Positions 21,364 to 32,859 of a stretch of 64,000 bases of DNA are shown piece after piece; positions within the stretch are counted from its first letter, which is position 1; each line of letters opens with the position of its first letter. The stretch is from Earliella scabrosa (taxonomy: Eukaryota; Basidiomycota; Agaricomycetes; Polyporales; Polyporaceae): contig JABYQQ010000001.1 in the NCBI GenBank assembly GCA_022605405.1, forward strand, positions 1,550,001 through 1,614,000, in the 5' to 3' direction. A model generated the notes under the pieces. That model searched no databases and had not been told where the DNA came from. It saw only the letters and a list, made by a program, of their open reading frames with translations. The position numbers and the translations under genes were made by a program.

Positions 21364-23901
21364 GGCCACGTCCCGATAGGTGGAGGTTGTTGAGTTGAAC
21401 CCGAGTATGTATACTAAGTACTGAACACATACCTGTAATTGTAACATCTGGCATGGGCTTGCACACCTCCTTGGTGACCGAGAAGCTCGGCCACATCGAC
21501 CAACTTGAGCCAGCTTGCGTGGAGAAAGACTCGCGCTCGTGCGTCCGCGTGGCGGGAGCCTCGGGTGGGAAATAGGTGTTGTACTCATATTCCAGTCAGG
21601 TCTTTTATCCGGTGCACAGGACTATGGCGACACCACTCCGACGTGGCTGTCCAACGACGAACTCCAGGACCGCGGGACGAGCGCGCCGCGAGGATCGCCC
21701 CTTACGTTAGACTACCATCGCTGTCTGTACCGGCGCGTGCGGGTGACATCAGTGGGTGGTAGTGCCAGGTGTTCCATAGAGAGCATCACTTACCGAGATT
21801 CGCCTTATCTGGTATACCCATAGTCTCCTTCAGCCTCCTGCAGCCCGTGCCGTGCGAGCAAACATAGTTGTCCTTGGCACGAGCTCTCGTGCTCCGGCAG
21901 ACCACTAGGCGCAGTGGATCGCCATACGAAGCCGCTCGAAATGGCACCTGAGACGCTGTCGGGACCCTGAGAATAGCACGCACCGGAATAGACCTCGTCG
22001 AACCGGCTCGGGGCACGAAGCCAGTGCGTCGAGTCGTCCGCTCGACAGCCTTCTCTCTGCTTGTGACATGTGAGAGTAGGTAGGTCGGCGGTCTCCGTGG
22101 GTTCCCAAGTTCACATGGCGGGTTCGGTGAGACACTTCGCAGGCCGTTTACGAGCATCTGACGGGGCTTTCCACCAGATGCGTAGTTACATGCTGCGTTT
22201 CCAGGCCAGCTGGAAGGTACTGCCAGCACTACGCGAGCAAGCAGGGCTCCCGTGAGCTCACAGCAGTACATGCGCGAGCCACATGCCTGCGGCGGGCTCA
22301 GTGACCCAGTCGAGCGGTGACTGGGGCAATTCCGCCGCGCCGAGCACGTTCCGAGATCTCCTGTCATATAAAGCACGACCGCCCGCGTTCCGCAACAAGC
22401 CTTTTGGGTCTCCCTGACAATCCGTATGCCGTACATACTGCATATGCACGTCCACGACCGCGAGGATACGCCGCGAAGGTTGAGCGCGCCTCACTCACCG
22501 AGCCTCCGAAGATTCCTCGTCCACATTTGGCCTTGGGATTCGCACATCGTCGGTCCGTGCGTGCGAAGTCCGAGAGGTCGACGGATCGGCGCGAGGTGCG
22601 GACATCGTCTTTGAGCTCGCTGCTCCTGCGCGGACGATCCTGCGTCGAGCAGCGATAATCGGCGCGTGCGGGGCGTGTTTCCGTCGATAGGTCGCGATAA
22701 CAATGTAGAGGAGATGGGTGGCACAAGATCAGGATGGAGAAAGGAACGAGGAACGCACATGACGGGCGCGACGGAGCGTTGGGAGAAAGAGCGTGTGGCC
22801 GAGTTGATATGTCGAGCGCGAGTGGGCAATGGGTGCTGGGCAGAGGGGCGTGATCGATGGACCGGCACGTTGTCCGGGCTTCTGGGTGCGCAATAAATGC
22901 ACGTTGGGAGATGGGCCACGATGGGGGTGAAGATCGTCTGCTGGCCTTTGCCTGATGGTGGCCTGCGGGCGGCTTGCGGCGGTATGAGATGGGTGCTTGC
23001 ACGGCGAGGACGAGCAGAAAGACAACGACGACAAGGACGAGGACGGCCGGGAGCGAGAGTCGTCTGGGCAGGCCCGTCGGTAACTAAAGTTGACTGACGT
23101 CACTGCGATCTGGTGCCCGATTCGAGTGGGCACGCTCGCTGGCCGCACGGCGCGCTGCGTGCGCTGTGGCCAGAGAGCCGCGGGGTGAGCTGGGAGGAGA
23201 ACGCGTAGGAATCGATGATCAGGGAGAGGACGGTGGACGAGGGCGGAGGGAGGACAGGCTCACGAGTCGCCCTCGAGGCGGGCCACCGTCGGCGCAGAGG
23301 GTCGATCGGTCCGATTAGATTAGATGCACAAGATCGCCCTTCACGATTGGCGCCCCGCCTCTCCGCACAAAGCTCTCTCGACGCGGCGGCCAGCAGCAGC
23401 TGCCCCGAATCGTTGTTTCTGCGCGGGCGGACAACGCGCGTTGTGCTGGCGGAGCATGTGGGCCTGCACAGAGCGTCGCAACAGCGCTAGGAGCGGCGGC
23501 GAGGCGAGCGGGGGGCAGAGGCACGCGGGACGAAGCGAGGAAGACGACCGGAAAAGGCAGCTGGTCTCGGGCAGGCGTGGATGGCAGGCGGTCTTTGTGT
23601 CAGCCCATGCTCGCTTTGACCGCCAGCCTATATCTACCCTCGCACCCCGCCCCCGTCTTCTCTCACTTCCCCCTCATCCTCCGCCCTCGCGCCCCGCCCG
23701 TCCCCCGTCCTCTGCGCCCCCGCCCATCCGTCCCCGACTCGGATCACTCGCGCTCTCGCCCACGCCACATCTCTACCATCCTGTGCGACTCCGTTAGCCG
23801 CCACATCCCCCACCTCCTCTCGACGCATATACTCACCCCGCCCCAGCCAGCACTAACGACACTCGCCCCCGCCGTCCCTCCCAGAACCTAGAGACGACGC
23901 G
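21364..23901. other. Long intergenic region
   Basis: About 2.5 kb with only short frames in both strands, none with splice signals plus recognisable protein. The last 300 bases (about 23,620-23,900) are strongly pyrimidine-rich on the plus strand and look like the promoter and 5' leader of the following gene. A decayed gene between 21,500 and 23,100 cannot be excluded. Confidence 0.4.
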
Positions 23902-25839
23902 ATGTCTCTCTACACGCTTCCGCAGCCCACGCTCGCCCTCCTCCGCGACCACAGGGATGGCAGGTGCGCTCTCACGAACCCCGCATCCTTCTATCCCACC
24001 TCCGATGCCCGCCTCGAGCACTACGTCCGCCCCTCCCCGTCCATGCTCCCCCGCCCCGCCCCATCTGCTCCCTCTACCTCAACGCGCGCCCTCGACAAGT
24101 ACCCCCTTCCTGATTTGCGCGAGGTTTGTCCGGGCGTCCTGGCCTCTACCGGCCAACTGACCGAGAACCATCCTCTCGTGGACACCTACCTCGAAGCTCT
24201 CGCACGCGTCATTCCCCGCGAGCCATCCAAGGTCGCTGCGTCCTCCACGTCCTCCCCCGTCCACCTCGGTGCCCAGCTCCTCGCTAACAGCGCCACCCAC
24301 TCGACAAGCGCCACCGTCCCCGCCGCGCCCCGGGCGATTACCTTCTGGCAGGCCGAACACGCAGGCATCGCCTCGTGGAACACGGTCTCGAACGTCATCC
24401 GCCAGCAGTTCATCCTCTTCCCCGATGAGACGTCGCGACTGTATGAGAAGGAGGTCCCCAGACTCACTACGGCGCAGCAGCAGGCCATCTTTACGCTCGC
24501 CGCCCTCAAGGTCCTCAATCACCCCACCCACCCTGCGCACTTCGCGTTCTGGGCGAAGAACAATATCATGCGTACCGCCGATACTGTGGACGCCGTCATT
24601 CGTACGTACCCTCTCTTGCGCCCAATCTCCTTCGTTCACCTTCAAATTCCCCCGGTTGTGGCCCCTTCTCTTGAATTGCGCGTTGACGTGCTGTATGCAT
24701 TCGCAGAGCTCAAGCCTTGTCCCATCGAGTCGCGAGTGGGTTGGATTGGCAAGCAGGAGAATGTGTGGGCTCTCCGTGGCCTCCAGTCCCTGTACGTACC
24801 TCCCGAGCCCAAGGGCATGACCCTCCGCAAGCGCAAGGCGCCCTCCGCCCCCACTGCCACATCCTCCGAGCTCGCGGAGGTGCAGGTCGAAGCACGCGTC
24901 AACACGCGTAAGCGCACTCGCACGACTCGCGCTTCTCAGAAGGCCAAAGACGCGGAGGCCGCCCAAGCCGCAGCGCCCATTCCGGATGCGACGGAGGACG
25001 CAGACGCCGCAGATACCGCAGAGCAAGTTGAAGAGCAAGGATCCTCGCTCCTCTTCGCGTCCGGTGGAGACGTCGCGGCTCCACCATTCCCTTCTGTGCA
25101 GACACTGGAGTTCATCACCCGGGCGGTGAAGGAGGATCTCATCACGGGGTCGCCTGTTCTGCAGGCCATCGAACAGATGCTCGGTCTGAAGCAGCCGGCC
25201 GACATTCCGCTCGACCTTCCCCCTCCTGCCATCTCGCCCGATTCTGCCCCTACGGCCTCTCCATCGGCAACTCGTCGGTCGACGCGTGCCCGCCGCAAGC
25301 CGGCCCCTCCTGGTCCATGCTCTCTCTTGTCTACGCCTCTGTCAAGCCTGTCGTCGCCCCCGTCTCCCGCTATGTCCGCATCTCCTCTTGATTCGCCGGA
25401 GAAGAGTGCTCGGTCGCGGTCGCGCGGCAGCAGCACGGCCGTCAGCGATGCGGACTGCCCCAGCGAAGATGGCACTGTGGTGGACGTCGAGATCGAGGCT
25501 GCGGCTGCCTCCAAAGGCAAGCGTAAGGCGGTCGAGATCGAGGAGATGACGGTCGTCGAGCTCGAGGAGTCGGCTCAAACCCAGGTACCGAAGAGTGGCG
25601 CGAAGGCGAAGAAGCCGTCCCCGAGTGCGCGCAAGCGCGCGAGGACTGACAAGGCGAAGCCTCTTGTCGCCACGGACGTGACGGTACCGGAGAAGGCGGA
25701 CACGATCCTCGCTCCGGACGCGAGCGGGGAGGAGAACGTGCCCGAGCTGCCCTCGGAGCCCATCGCGACCGCCGCTGCGAAGAAGAGGAAGACGGCAGCC
25801 TCTGGTGGGAAGCGGAAGCCTGCCCGTGCGCGGGTTTGA
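23902..25839 (+). CDS. 645-residue basic, probably nuclear protein of unknown function
   Basis: One uninterrupted reading frame from ATG 23,902 to TGA 25,837-25,839. The first 300 residues look folded (TFWQAEHAGIASWNTVSNVI, RLYEKEVPRLTTAQQQAIF, ALKVLNHPTHPAHFAFWAKN, ESRVGWIGKQENVWALRGLQ). The second half is low complexity, with alternating Ala/Pro/Ser-rich, acidic and basic patches, several like nuclear-localisation signals (TLRKRKAP, NTRKRTRTTRAS, SARKRARTDKAK) and a C-terminus rich in Lys/Arg. Absence of introns is unusual beside its neighbours. I do not recognise the family; chromatin or transcription association is a guess from composition. Confidence 0.75.
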   Translation: MSLYTLPQPTLALLRDHRDGRCALTNPASFYPTSDARLEHYVRPSPSMLPRPAPSAPSTSTRALDKYPLPDLREVCPGVLASTGQLTENHPLVDTYLEALARVIPREPSKVAASSTSSPVHLGAQLLANSATHSTSATVPAAPRAITFWQAEHAGIASWNTVSNVIRQQFILFPDETSRLYEKEVPRLTTAQQQAIFTLAALKVLNHPTHPAHFAFWAKNNIMRTADTVDAVIRTYPLLRPISFVHLQIPPVVAPSLELRVDVLYAFAELKPCPIESRVGWIGKQENVWALRGLQSLYVPPEPKGMTLRKRKAPSAPTATSSELAEVQVEARVNTRKRTRTTRASQKAKDAEAAQAAAPIPDATEDADAADTAEQVEEQGSSLLFASGGDVAAPPFPSVQTLEFITRAVKEDLITGSPVLQAIEQMLGLKQPADIPLDLPPPAISPDSAPTASPSATRRSTRARRKPAPPGPCSLLSTPLSSLSSPPSPAMSASPLDSPEKSARSRSRGSSTAVSDADCPSEDGTVVDVEIEAAAASKGKRKAVEIEEMTVVELEESAQTQVPKSGAKAKKPSPSARKRARTDKAKPLVATDVTVPEKADTILAPDASGEENVPELPSEPIATAAAKKRKTAASGGKRKPARARV

Positions 25840-27920
25840 TTGCCTCTGACGGGCTCCATTGTCTACCTCGGTGCAGAACACTGAGACTAGAAGGCGATTA
25901 CTGGCGATACCACAGTCTGCGACTGCTTCTGCCCGGTGATATACCTGTAGCTATTTATCTCGTATTCATCTCTATTATTTTTGGTCTTCCCCCCTTTGCT
26001 CATCGTCCGCGGTTTGGTCCCTTCCTCGCTCATCGCGTTCTCATCCAGTATCGCACCTCGACTCGTTCTCGCTATCCTCTGTTTTCCGCGCCCCTCGTGC
26101 GAGCCCTTTGCTCGGCTTCCTATCTCCATACTCATCTCCATCCCATCCTCCCCCCAACCCGTACAGCTCCGTGGACCTTGCGGAACGCGGCTTTTCGCAC
26201 GATCCTCGTTTTTGCTCTCGAGCTTTCTCGCGCACACGTCTCGTTGCTCTCCGTCGCCCCCCGTCACACATGTCCCCCGCCTTGTTACGCTCACGACCTC
26301 TGTAGCCCCCCCTTGCATCTCACCCGCATCTACACCTGCATTCCCCACCCGCTGTACGACGCGCGTCATCTCTCACCGCATACGACCTTACAACCCCCGC
26401 TGCATATTCCACCCCCGTCGCGCACGCACGCACGGGGGGTCTCACGTGTCCGTCTCTCCGCCCCTCGTGCTTGCATCACGCCTGTTCCCGTCTCTCATCA
26501 CGCTCCACATCTGTATTGGAAGGTGTACCAGTAGATCGTCCCCCTGTCTTCTCTTCTCGGACACACATACACGTACGCACGCGAACAGTCCCCGGACACG
26601 CACACACGCACGCACGCACGCCTGCCTCACTTGCAATTGGCCCATACGTATACCACAGCGTTACGTCCGACCGCTCACGTCTTCTCAAGGCTTTCCCGTC
26701 GTACTACACATATATCATATTCTCGCGGATTTGGTGGTTGTACGTTTTACGTAGTCGTGTGTCCTCGCCTCTCTCCTGTCCGCCCTCTGTTCTCTGTTCC
26801 TCTGTTTCTTTGCTCTCTGTTTCCCTGGTCTCCTGGTCTCCGTCGTGGCCGTGTCTTGGCCCATGTACACAATAGCTAGCTACCCTGCATACGTACGTAC
26901 GTTTACCTTAGATCTCGGGCGCCGCTCGTCCTCGTTCTGAATCGTCGCTTGGCTCCGGATTGGAATGGATGTATCTCTGTCTTTCTGCCAGCTCGAGCCT
27001 TCCTTCCCCGCGCGCGTCCGCACCACGTCTGCGGCGAGTCAGCCGCGTTCCTGCGTCCTGCGGTGCCTTCTGCTGCGTCCTGCGGTCTGCGGTCTGCGTC
27101 CCGCACGACGGTGCCGGGCGTGCTCAGGTGGGGCCCCGGCGAAGGTAAGTAGGGTGCGTGCGTACCTGCGCTCCCGCGTCGCTAGCTATAGCGCTCAACG
27201 TCAACGTCAACGTTTGTGCCCTGAATTTGTCAGTTCGCGTTCGCGGTGAGAGAGCGGGGCGGGCACAGAGCGGGTTGTGTTGAGGCCTGAGGTCTTGAGC
27301 TGGAGTTGGGCGTATGTCCGCGGCGTCCGCGCTTGTGGGCCTGGCAAGGGATCTGCGCGACGCGTCACTGTCACGTGCTGGGTGACGGGGACGGGAGGGA
27401 CGGAGCGCCCGTGTCTCTGCGCGAAGTCAAGTTGAAGTCGAACTTGTTGCTCGCAGCTCAAACACGGACGATCACCTCTTGCAAACAGAACTTTGTCAGG
27501 CAATGAGGTTGTATGGCGTCTTACCTGGCGCTAGGTGGGTTCTTCCTCTCATGTCGCCCCGTTACTAGTAGCTCAGCGGCCAGTGGGTACTTACTACTGA
27601 ATGTGGGTGGGCTTCACTAAGTAAACTTAGTATCCAGTCGTACTTCGCCGCAACCTTTGAAGAGAATGCAGTTATACCGGCTGTCTCAGCGCTCGCCGTA
27701 CAAGCCCTCCCTAGTGCACATGTTGTTTATTGAAGCTGAGATCCAGTGCGAAACTCAGCGCGCTCGTCCGGTTGGGATCGGACGAAGATCTTGGACACCG
27801 CCACGTCGGGGTAGTGTCGCCATCATCCTGTGCACTGCTACTACATATATGTAGAAGAAGTGAGCGGGATACGAGTACAATACCCAATTCTCCTCAGCCA
27901 CCACTCGCAAGTAACCGCCC
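25840..27920. other. Long intergenic region, pyrimidine-rich, with short tandem repeats
   Basis: 25,980-26,880 is C/T-rich on the plus strand and carries runs such as (ACGC)n near 26,595-26,620 and (ACGT)n near 26,890-26,905, plus CAACGT repeated three times near 27,190-27,212. Open frames here reflect biased composition, not genes. 27,200-27,900 shows nothing supported. Confidence 0.45.
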
Positions 27921-29342
27921 ATGCAAGCTGGCTCAAGTTGGTCTTTGTGGCAGTGGACGCCAACCGGGAGTGACCGCGCAAGGAAGGTACGTTACGTTGC
28001 TCGTCGCTGGATATAGCACGCTACTCACTAGGAGCGCAGGCAGTCTCCCAGTCGTATACGCAGGACCTCAGGCTCCCACTCGAGATCTGGACCACCGTGT
28101 TTTCTATCCTCGGAGACCCCGCGAGCCCAACAGCCGTACGGGATACGCTAGCATGCGTGTTCCTATCCAGAGCACTACGCCCTCAGGCAGAACCCGCCCT
28201 CTATCGCCACGTGTCCATCAGCACGCACGTCACCTCACTCTCAAGCTTCCTCACGGGCGTATGCGGTGTTCAGAGGCGTGCGCTCGCCGTCCGGACCCTG
28301 CGCCTCCGCCCGCCTCGACCATTGTCGGTCCTCGAGACGCTCAGTTCGCGTCTGGCCGGCCTCGCATTTGGGAAGCAGAGCGGCGACCCGCTGACGCTGG
28401 AGACGAGATCGAGAATGAACGCGATGATGCTACGCGCGCTGGACGGGATGGCGAACCTGACCGACCTGGAGTTTCCGATCCACAACGAGTACGGGATCTG
28501 CCTCGTCCAGCTGCGCGACATGCGCTGGCTCGGGGCTCCTGACATCCACGAGCGGCCGCCGCGCTCTATGCAACGACCCGAATCCAGCTCTGACTTGGGT
28601 GCCTCCCAGCGCGCCGTGTCCTTCTCAATTCGCGCCCACGCGCACTACAAAGATTCGCAGTGGCGGTCCCATCTCGTCGGCACGCTCCACTACCTCGCCC
28701 ACCACAACATCACGCACCTCACGCTCGTCGAGCGCGCCATCGAGTGGGACGTCTCTCCGCTCCGCTCGCTCGCCGCGTGGCACCCCCGGCTCGTCTCGCT
28801 CCGGCTCGTGCTCGCGCGGCCCAAATTCCTGATCGGGCACGACATGTGGCCGACGGACGTGATGGCGTACAACGCGTTCCCGGAGCTCCGGCACCTCGAG
28901 GTGAGCGAGCTCAAGAGCGGGTACTGCGAGTCCCCCGTGAGTGTTCCCCTCCGTCCTGCGACCTCGAGCGCGCACTGACTAGCGGAGGCAGTTCACGCCA
29001 TTTGACGGCGTAGGCGGGTACGTGCACTACGAGCACCATCTCTCGCGCGCACAGACGCCCCCGACGTGTCCGAAGCTCACGTTCATCGTTTGGTTCCCGG
29101 CCGAGTACCACCGCGCGCTCGCAGTGCACCCGACGGACTCGAGGTACCGCGAGGAGCTCCCTCAGTACACCGCACGTCTGTTCGAGCTGTACCCGCTGCT
29201 TGAGCGGGTCGAGCGTCGGAGAATTGAGGACCTCTTCGAGCAGGGTCGCGCGGAGTATGTCGCGTTTACACGCGAAAGAGAGGGGGGACCTGTTGTTGCC
29301 TGTCCGTGCGAGTACAATAGGGAGCGATGGCTACGCACCTGA
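27921..29342 (+). CDS. F-box/LRR-like protein (intact copy of a duplicated gene)
   Basis: Three exons, 27,921-27,986, 28,040-28,936 and 28,992-29,342, total 1,314 bases (437 residues) with every junction GT-AG and in frame. The N-terminus MQAGSSWSLWQW precedes the F-box-like DLRLPLEIWTTVFSILGDP and DTLACVFLSRALRPQAEPAL. The body has leucine-rich strands (MANLTDLEFPIHNEYGI, NITHLTLVERAIEWDV, FPELRHLEVSELKSGY) and the C-terminus ends EYNRERWLRT. Its 3' half is duplicated at about 32,070-32,643. Predicted SCF-type adaptor; substrate unknown. Confidence 0.8.
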
Positions 29343-29911
29343 GGCTGGGTAGGCCGGTCAAAGACGACGTCGAAACCCGCGACTTCCTCCAAATACGACA
29401 GCATTACCGGAGCCCCGTGGTGAGGCACGCTAATGGTGATGGCACGAGGCGGCAGCCGTCTTAGAATGTACGACAGGGCAGCATCGCCAATGAGCACTGA
29501 GCAGCCCTTCAGATGCCCGGAAGGCCTGAATCCCCTCGAGCCGGGATGGACCAAGCTGTGTGAGTTACGCCTTCAATGCAAGATCAGATTTGAGAGAATT
29601 GAAGGATCACTCGTGGAAAACTTGGAAAAACGCTGCCAGTGCGTGCCCAGCTCATCGTTGACTACTTATGTCTGTGACGTGAGCCTGTACGGCGCGCCAG
29701 TTCAGCAGCAACTCCCGGGTCGACACGTCATTCAGGATGGGCCGCAGAACGTCATCAGGAATATTAGCGCTACAAATCCACACTGTTTAGCGACCAGAAC
29801 AGGCGTGTTAACCACATGGACTGACTGAGGGAAGGTGATCGAGGCGCTTGAATCCCCGATTCACTCTCCGCCTGGTGTTTGCCCTCAACCAGCCTCCAAC
29901 CTATTGTCGTC
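29343..29911. other. Intergenic with a possible F-box-like remnant on the minus strand
   Basis: On the minus strand, 29,830-29,340 reads PDDVLRPILNDVSTRELLLN and, further on, SVLIGDAALSYILRRLPPRA and VMLSYLEEVAGFDVVFDRP, which look like parts of an F-box/LRR-type protein. There is no convincing complete gene, so it is best treated as a remnant. Confidence 0.3.
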
Positions 29912-32053
29912 ATGACCCACTTCCACATCGATGTTCCCGTCCTGCGGCCTCCGCCTCACAGCACCCCCAGCTCTCCTTACGAGTATTACACGACTGTCAC
30001 CTTCTACGGTCAGGCCGACAGTACTAGACTCGATCTGGAGCGTTGCCTGCGCGAAACCCTCAGTGCGAAATGGGACTCGCCTGGCACTGGGTGGAATGTC
30101 GATGTCTGTCAGGTACGTCCAGTCTATCCGTCGCAGCCGGTATGGCTTCTTCATTCTGGTGCAGCTCCTCGAAGACATTCACCCCGTCCCACACACATTG
30201 AAACGACTTCGGGAGGCATATGGGATCGTCAATCACGATTACATTGAAGAGAATGGGCTGGATGTGCCTCTAAATGCCAAACTAAACGGATTGACAGCCT
30301 CGGGGCGGTTCATTGCTGTGCTCTGTGCGTATACGACTATCCCCTGATGTCTTAAGCTCATGCAGAATTTGCTCGTCTAGCCGAGCCGGTCTCCCCTCGC
30401 CCATCAAGATTGCCTACTGTGCATGAGGATGAGTCCGACGGACAGTCGGGTGAGTCGAGGTGCAATTAAGATGTCGTATTCGCCGAACGCATTCCACAGG
30501 ACATCGTCAGGCTATCGCCCGCGCTGCGATGCGCCGAGACCCTCCTTCGAGTGGGGCCACAAATTCTGGTCGCAAGCGAACTCAGAATACCGACAAGGAG
30601 GACGCCGTGTACAATTACCGTCCGCTTCCACTTGCTCCCCCTCCGATTGCCATCTATCATCCCGTGTTCACCAAATTTCGTCGAATGTTAGCTGAACTTG
30701 AAGATTCGCAGATTACAAGCGAAGAGCTTCAGGACGCACGCGATTTCGTCCAGGCGGCCAATGATTTCTATGCGAACGAAGCCGATCGACTCAAGGCGAT
30801 CGCACCTGCGATGCACAACGCGATCCATCCCACTTTCCTTGAAGAGACTACGATAGCGCTTGACAGTAGTACGATCAGACCAGATGGCCGTGTTGTCTCA
30901 AAAGCTCTGAAGAACGGCTTCAAATGCGTTGTTGGAATTGTAGAGGGAAAGGTCGAGGTTGGCGATGGCCGTGCCGATCCCATCGCCGAAGCTGAATATG
31001 ACTATGTGGCTTTAGTCTCATCCGACCTCGTAAGAAGGCTCTGAGATTGTCTCGATCTGATCGTTACTGAAACTATGGTACCTGCAGGCTCGGGACGTCA
31101 GGGAAGCGTGTTGCTGTCCCACCATACTCACTGGTATCACTGGCCCAAACATCATGGCCAGCGGTGCGGTGTTTGGTGACCAGCTCATTGTCGAGAACTT
31201 GATGGACTACATCTCTGTCGTGCCGCGCCAAAACGCGAAGGACCGCTCCCCTCTGGACGATGCGATCTATCGCGTCGCGAAGCTCTTCCGTGCGCTGAAG
31301 GAGTGTCTCAAAGATCTCGACGAGTACTACGTCAAGGTGATTGCAGACCTGCGGCTGCCTTTGTCGCGGACCCCCGTGCTAGGCACTCGCCACTCCACTT
31401 CGAGTCTCACGGTCCCTACCCACCATACGCCTTCCTTCATTGGCCCACACTTCACCACCTATCATGATCGCACGAGTGGGCAAGCGTTTACGCTCACGTA
31501 CAAGAAACGCTTGGTGCCACACCACAGCAACAAGGCCTTGTTCGTTGCCGAAGCGACGGGCGCGGGGCCCGACACTCCATCTGAGAAGGTCGTCGTCAAG
31601 TTCGCGTACAGGTACAACGGTGAGGCGCATGCATCGCTGGCGGCCTCCTTGCTTGCACCGAGGCTTCGGTACTGCAACTTCGAGCCCAGCATGGGCTTGT
31701 ATGTCGTCGTCATGGACTACCTTGAGGGCGCGGAGATGTGGGACCGAAGCAAGCTGCTGCCTGTGCACGTCGACTCCCTCCGGACGGCGGTGAAGATGCT
31801 GCACGACCAAGGGTTTGTGTTTGGGGATTTGCGGAGCCCGAATGTGTTGGTCGAGGGCGACAGGGCGGTGCTCATCGACTTCGACTGGTGCGGGAAGGAA
31901 GGCGAGGTGCGGTACCCGAGCGACATATTGCTCGATAAGGCGCAATGGCACCCTGACGTCATGCAGGGAGGGCTGATAATGCAGGAGCATGACAGCTTTC
32001 AGTTCTATCATTTGACGGGTACGGAGTTCTATGTTGCAGAACCTGTCGAGTAG
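29912..32053 (+). CDS. Crinkler-like protein: PD-(D/E)XK nuclease-like domain plus protein kinase-like domain
   Basis: Starts at ATG 29,912 with a header (MTHFHIDVPVLRPPP, YYTTVTFYGQADSTRLDLE) and a linker. A nuclease-like domain follows: SSTIRPDGRVVSKALKNGFK, GIVEGKVEVGDGRADP (E-x-K, about 30,930-30,985) and YDYVALVSSDLARDVREACC. The C-terminal part is a kinase-type domain: VVVKFAYRYNGEAHASLAA, hinge VVVMDYLEG, catalytic loop HDQGFVFGDLRSPNVLV (about 31,805-31,850) and VLIDFDWCG. Known: this nuclease-kinase order is seen in Crinkler-type eukaryotic effectors and their fungal relatives. Oddities: the kinase loop has FGD where HGD or HRD is usual, and one splice junction near 30,330-30,365 could not be resolved without a stop, so a lesion there is possible. 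The stop at 32,051-32,053 abuts a duplicated F-box fragment. Confidence 0.7.
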
Positions 32054-32069
32054 CTCTGGTGGGCACCCT

Positions 32070-32643
32070 CGTCGAATCGAATGGGACGTCTCCCCGCTCC
32101 GCTCGCTCGCCGCGTGGCACCCCCGGCTCGTCTCGCTCGGGCTCGTGCTCACGCGGCCAAAGGTCCTGATCGGACACGACATGTGGCCGACGGACGTGCT
32201 GGCGTACAACGCGTTCCCGGAGCTCCGGCACCTCGAGGTGAGCGAGCTCAAGAGCGGGTACTGCGAGTCGCCCGTGAGTGTTCCCCTCCGTCCTCCGTCT
32301 TCGAGCACGCACTGACCTGCGGGGTCAGTTCATGCCTTTTCACGGCGTAGGTGGGTACGTGCACCACGAGCACCACCTCACGCGCGCACAGACGCCCCCG
32401 ACGTGTCTGAAGCTTGCGTCCATCGTTTGGTTCCCGGCCGAGTACTACCGCGAGGAGCTCCCTCAGTACACCGCACGTCTGTTCGAGCTGTACCCGCTGC
32501 TTGAACGGGTCGAGCGTCCGAGGGTCGAGGACCTCTTCGAGCAGGGTCAGACGGAATATGTTGCGTTTGCACGGGGAAGAGAGGGGGGGCCTGTTGTCCT
32601 CAGTCCGTGCGAGTACGACAGGGAGCGATGGTTGCGTACTTGA
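32070..32643 (+). pseudogene. Truncated duplicate of the F-box gene at 27,921-29,342
   Basis: Starts abruptly at RIEWDVSPLRSLAAWHP, matching the intact gene from about 28,735 on, and runs to the same end (EYDRERWLRT-stop). The intron and its splice sites are kept, and the protein is close but clearly diverged (for example LGLVLTRPKVLIGHD against LRLVLARPKFLIGHD). A short internal deletion removes about 14 residues after WFPAEY. The 5' half with the F-box is absent; the sequence joins the 3' end of the nuclease-kinase gene about 17 bases upstream. It could still be transcribed as a 3' extension, but is not a complete gene. Confidence 0.8.
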
Positions 32644-32859
32644 GGCTTTCTCTTTGTGGCTATCGTTAATTGTTAGGCGAACTGGCATCCCGCCGACTCG
32701 ATCCAAGAAGACGGTTATTTCACTCGCACCCAACATAACCTCGATACGACTGGACACTGTGACAAGACACGGCGCTCTCTGTCGGAAGGACACTTCCACT
32801 ATGCTCTCCAGAAACTACGCTCCGCCACTACTCAGACCCCAGGGGCGGACGCATACCCT

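Noticed and set aside
22364..23148. Minus-strand frames of 140-210 codons
   Set aside because: Low-complexity Arg/Ser/Pro composition, overlapping in three phases, no motif.
25980..26880. Long plus-strand frames of up to 257 codons downstream of the 645-residue gene
   Set aside because: Strong C/T bias creates open frames in several phases; composition is Ser/Pro/His/Thr-rich without structure, and no splice or start context supports them.
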